A DNA stretch of 7,548 bases from Deferribacteres bacterium (lineage in GTDB: Bacteria > Nitrospirota > Thermodesulfovibrionia > UBA6902): the NCBI GenBank assembly GCA_030598625.1, contig JAUVPO010000085.1, positions 1-7,548 on the forward strand, read 5' to 3'. Both the position numbers and the translations under genes were made by a program. The notes below the pieces were generated by a model. It ran no database searches, was not told the origin of the DNA, and saw only the letters and a program-made list of their open reading frames with translations. Below are positions 6,824 to 7,548 of the stretch, in pieces. Each line of letters starts with the position of its first letter. Positions within the stretch are counted from its first letter, which is position 1.

Positions 6824-7240
6824 TTAAAGCAATATTCCCAATCCTAAAAATACCTGAATAAAGTATAACGATATGATCAGCGCCCCAAGAAAGTAATGCC
6901 TGTCTCTCCAGTATGTGTCCGCGCCTTTAATTTTTCCAGAAATAATATAAGTGGCGATTATTAAAGATACGACGGCCAGCCCGGCGATAAAGTGAAACGG
7001 ATATAAAAAAATGCGTCCTGCGTCAAGGTATATAAGCGTCGTGCCTGCAACGAACCCTGAAATGCCGAGCAAAGCCGCAAACGGTCCTATTTGTCTGTGC
7101 CTTTTAATTAAATGAAAGGGTTTCCGGTCTGACCTCCGTATCCTCAACCCAAGAACACCCTGATAAACAAATAACAGTATCACGGCAGTGTTATACGCGC
7201 CGTGAAACAACTTGATATATGAGATTAATTCTTTACTCAT
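6824..7240 (-). CDS. Small four-helix membrane protein, DUF4079/cytochrome b561-like
   Basis: A 138-residue membrane protein with four hydrophobic segments at about 12-32, 50-71, 80-101 and 114-136. His residues sit at or near helix ends or within helices: H13 (LFHGAY), H48 (RHRQIGP), H83 (PFHFIAGL) and H115 (RHYFLGAL), with H43 in the loop. That layout resembles small four-helix b-type cytochromes and the DUF4079 family, so heme binding and quinone or periplasmic electron transfer are plausible but not shown. The ATG at 7238-7240 overlaps the stop of the upstream cupredoxin by one base (TAATG), which suggests translational coupling and a shared role. A GGAG lies only two bases before the ATG, too close for a normal site and in line with coupling. 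I am sure that it is a gene, moderately sure of the fold class, and unsure of the function. Confidence 0.75.
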   Translation of the reverse strand: MSKELISYIKLFHGAYNTAVILLFVYQGVLGLRIRRSDRKPFHLIKRHRQIGPFAALLGISGFVAGTTLIYLDAGRIFLYPFHFIAGLAVVSLIIATYIISGKIKGADTYWRDRHYFLGALIISLYFIQVFLGLGILL

Positions 7241-7548
7241 TACTCCACGACTTCAAGAACGCCTTTCATACCCTTATCGCTATGATTTTTAAAAAACAGA
7301 AATCGCTTGTCGCAGTACATTGCATATGTCCCGGTTTGTGTCGGTGTAAATTTAACCGTCTTAGGATCTTTGCTCATATCTACCTTAAAATCAATCCCCG
7401 CATCAGGCGCCTCTATTATTATATTGTGCGGCGTTATCCCCGGCATCTTCCTGAAGATCAGTTCCACCGGCATGTTAACCTTTACAATAATATGTTCAGG
7501 ATCAAAATAATACGATCCCCCTACAATTTCCACTCTCTGGACCCCATC
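7240..7548 (-). CDS. Cupredoxin-domain protein (N-terminus outside window)
   Basis: The C-terminal 102 residues of a small beta-rich copper-protein fold. The frame is open to the window edge (D-G-V-Q-R-V-E-I-V-G-G), and the GTG at 7531-7533 falls inside the first strand, so the real start, probably with a signal peptide, is off-window. Likely type 1 copper ligands in fragment numbering are His41 (TPHNI), Cys79 (YCD), His89 (NHSDKGM) and Met94. The His-to-Met spacing is plastocyanin-like, while the Cys-to-His loop has nine intervening residues (DKRFLFFKN), much longer than in plastocyanin or azurin. The single Cys excludes a binuclear CuA site as in cytochrome oxidase subunit II. The likely place is the periplasm or outer face of the membrane, and the role electron transfer or copper binding. 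It is coupled to the downstream four-helix membrane gene, its probable partner. The assignment to the cupredoxin fold is good; the physiological role is unknown. Confidence 0.85.
   Translation of the reverse strand, partial: DGVQRVEIVGGSYYFDPEHIIVKVNMPVELIFRKMPGITPHNIIIEAPDAGIDFKVDMSKDPKTVKFTPTQTGTYAMYCDKRFLFFKNHSDKGMKGVLEVVE

Noticed and set aside
6661..6833. The repeats as a CRISPR array
   Set aside because: The copies are only 6-11 bases, irregularly spaced, and there are no cas genes.
7531..7533. GTG at 7533 as the real start of the cupredoxin
   Set aside because: It lies within the first beta strand (VQRVEIVGG), leaves no signal peptide, and the frame continues off the window.

Overview
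The window reads as a dense, non-mobile bacterial chromosome segment of moderate G+C, with an A+T-rich gap near its right end. A lipoprotein, a periplasmic binding protein with signal peptide and a tripartite ATP-independent periplasmic (TRAP) transporter point to a Gram-negative (diderm) bacterium. The TatT-type TRAP lipoprotein is known from Treponema and, to my knowledge, from Deltaproteobacteria-like lineages; the cupredoxin plus small four-helix membrane protein would fit an anaerobic or microaerophilic Desulfobacterota- or Nitrospirota-like organism. That placement is inference and no marker gene here settles it.

Layout, left to right. Positions 2-364 (+) are the C-terminal 120 residues of acetate kinase, cut by the window edge. 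All other genes are on the minus strand. Phosphoketolase (354-2723) converges on acetate kinase, and the two reading frames overlap by 11 bases. Then, in transcription order from right to left, come tatT (5658-6542), dctP (4576-5619), dctQ (4074-4583) and dctM (2797-4077). These form one compact TRAP operon: dctP/dctQ overlap by 8 bases and dctQ/dctM by 4. Phosphoketolase lies 73 bases after dctM, with its own possible -10 box. The A+T-rich gap at about 6543-6823 holds a possible promoter, several inverted and direct repeats, and a hairpin that encloses the best ribosome binding site of the region. Right of it is a second two-gene unit: a cupredoxin (7240 to beyond 7548, N-terminus outside the window) followed by a four-helix membrane protein (6824-7240) that overlaps it by one base.

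How the genes may work together. Phosphoketolase splits xylulose-5-phosphate or fructose-6-phosphate to acetyl phosphate, and acetate kinase converts acetyl phosphate to acetate and ATP, so the two enzymes are consecutive steps despite their opposed orientation. The TRAP operon is of the rarer TPAT type (tetratricopeptide repeat-protein associated TRAP transporter), in which a trimeric TatT lipoprotein works with the binding protein. Its binding protein has Trp where classical DctP proteins have the carboxylate-binding Arg, so its ligand may not be an ordinary organic acid. The cupredoxin and its membrane partner look like a small redox module at the cell envelope. I see no mobile element, CRISPR array, tRNA or rRNA. 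The least explained parts are the TPAT ligand, the cupredoxin/membrane pair and the leader of tatT.
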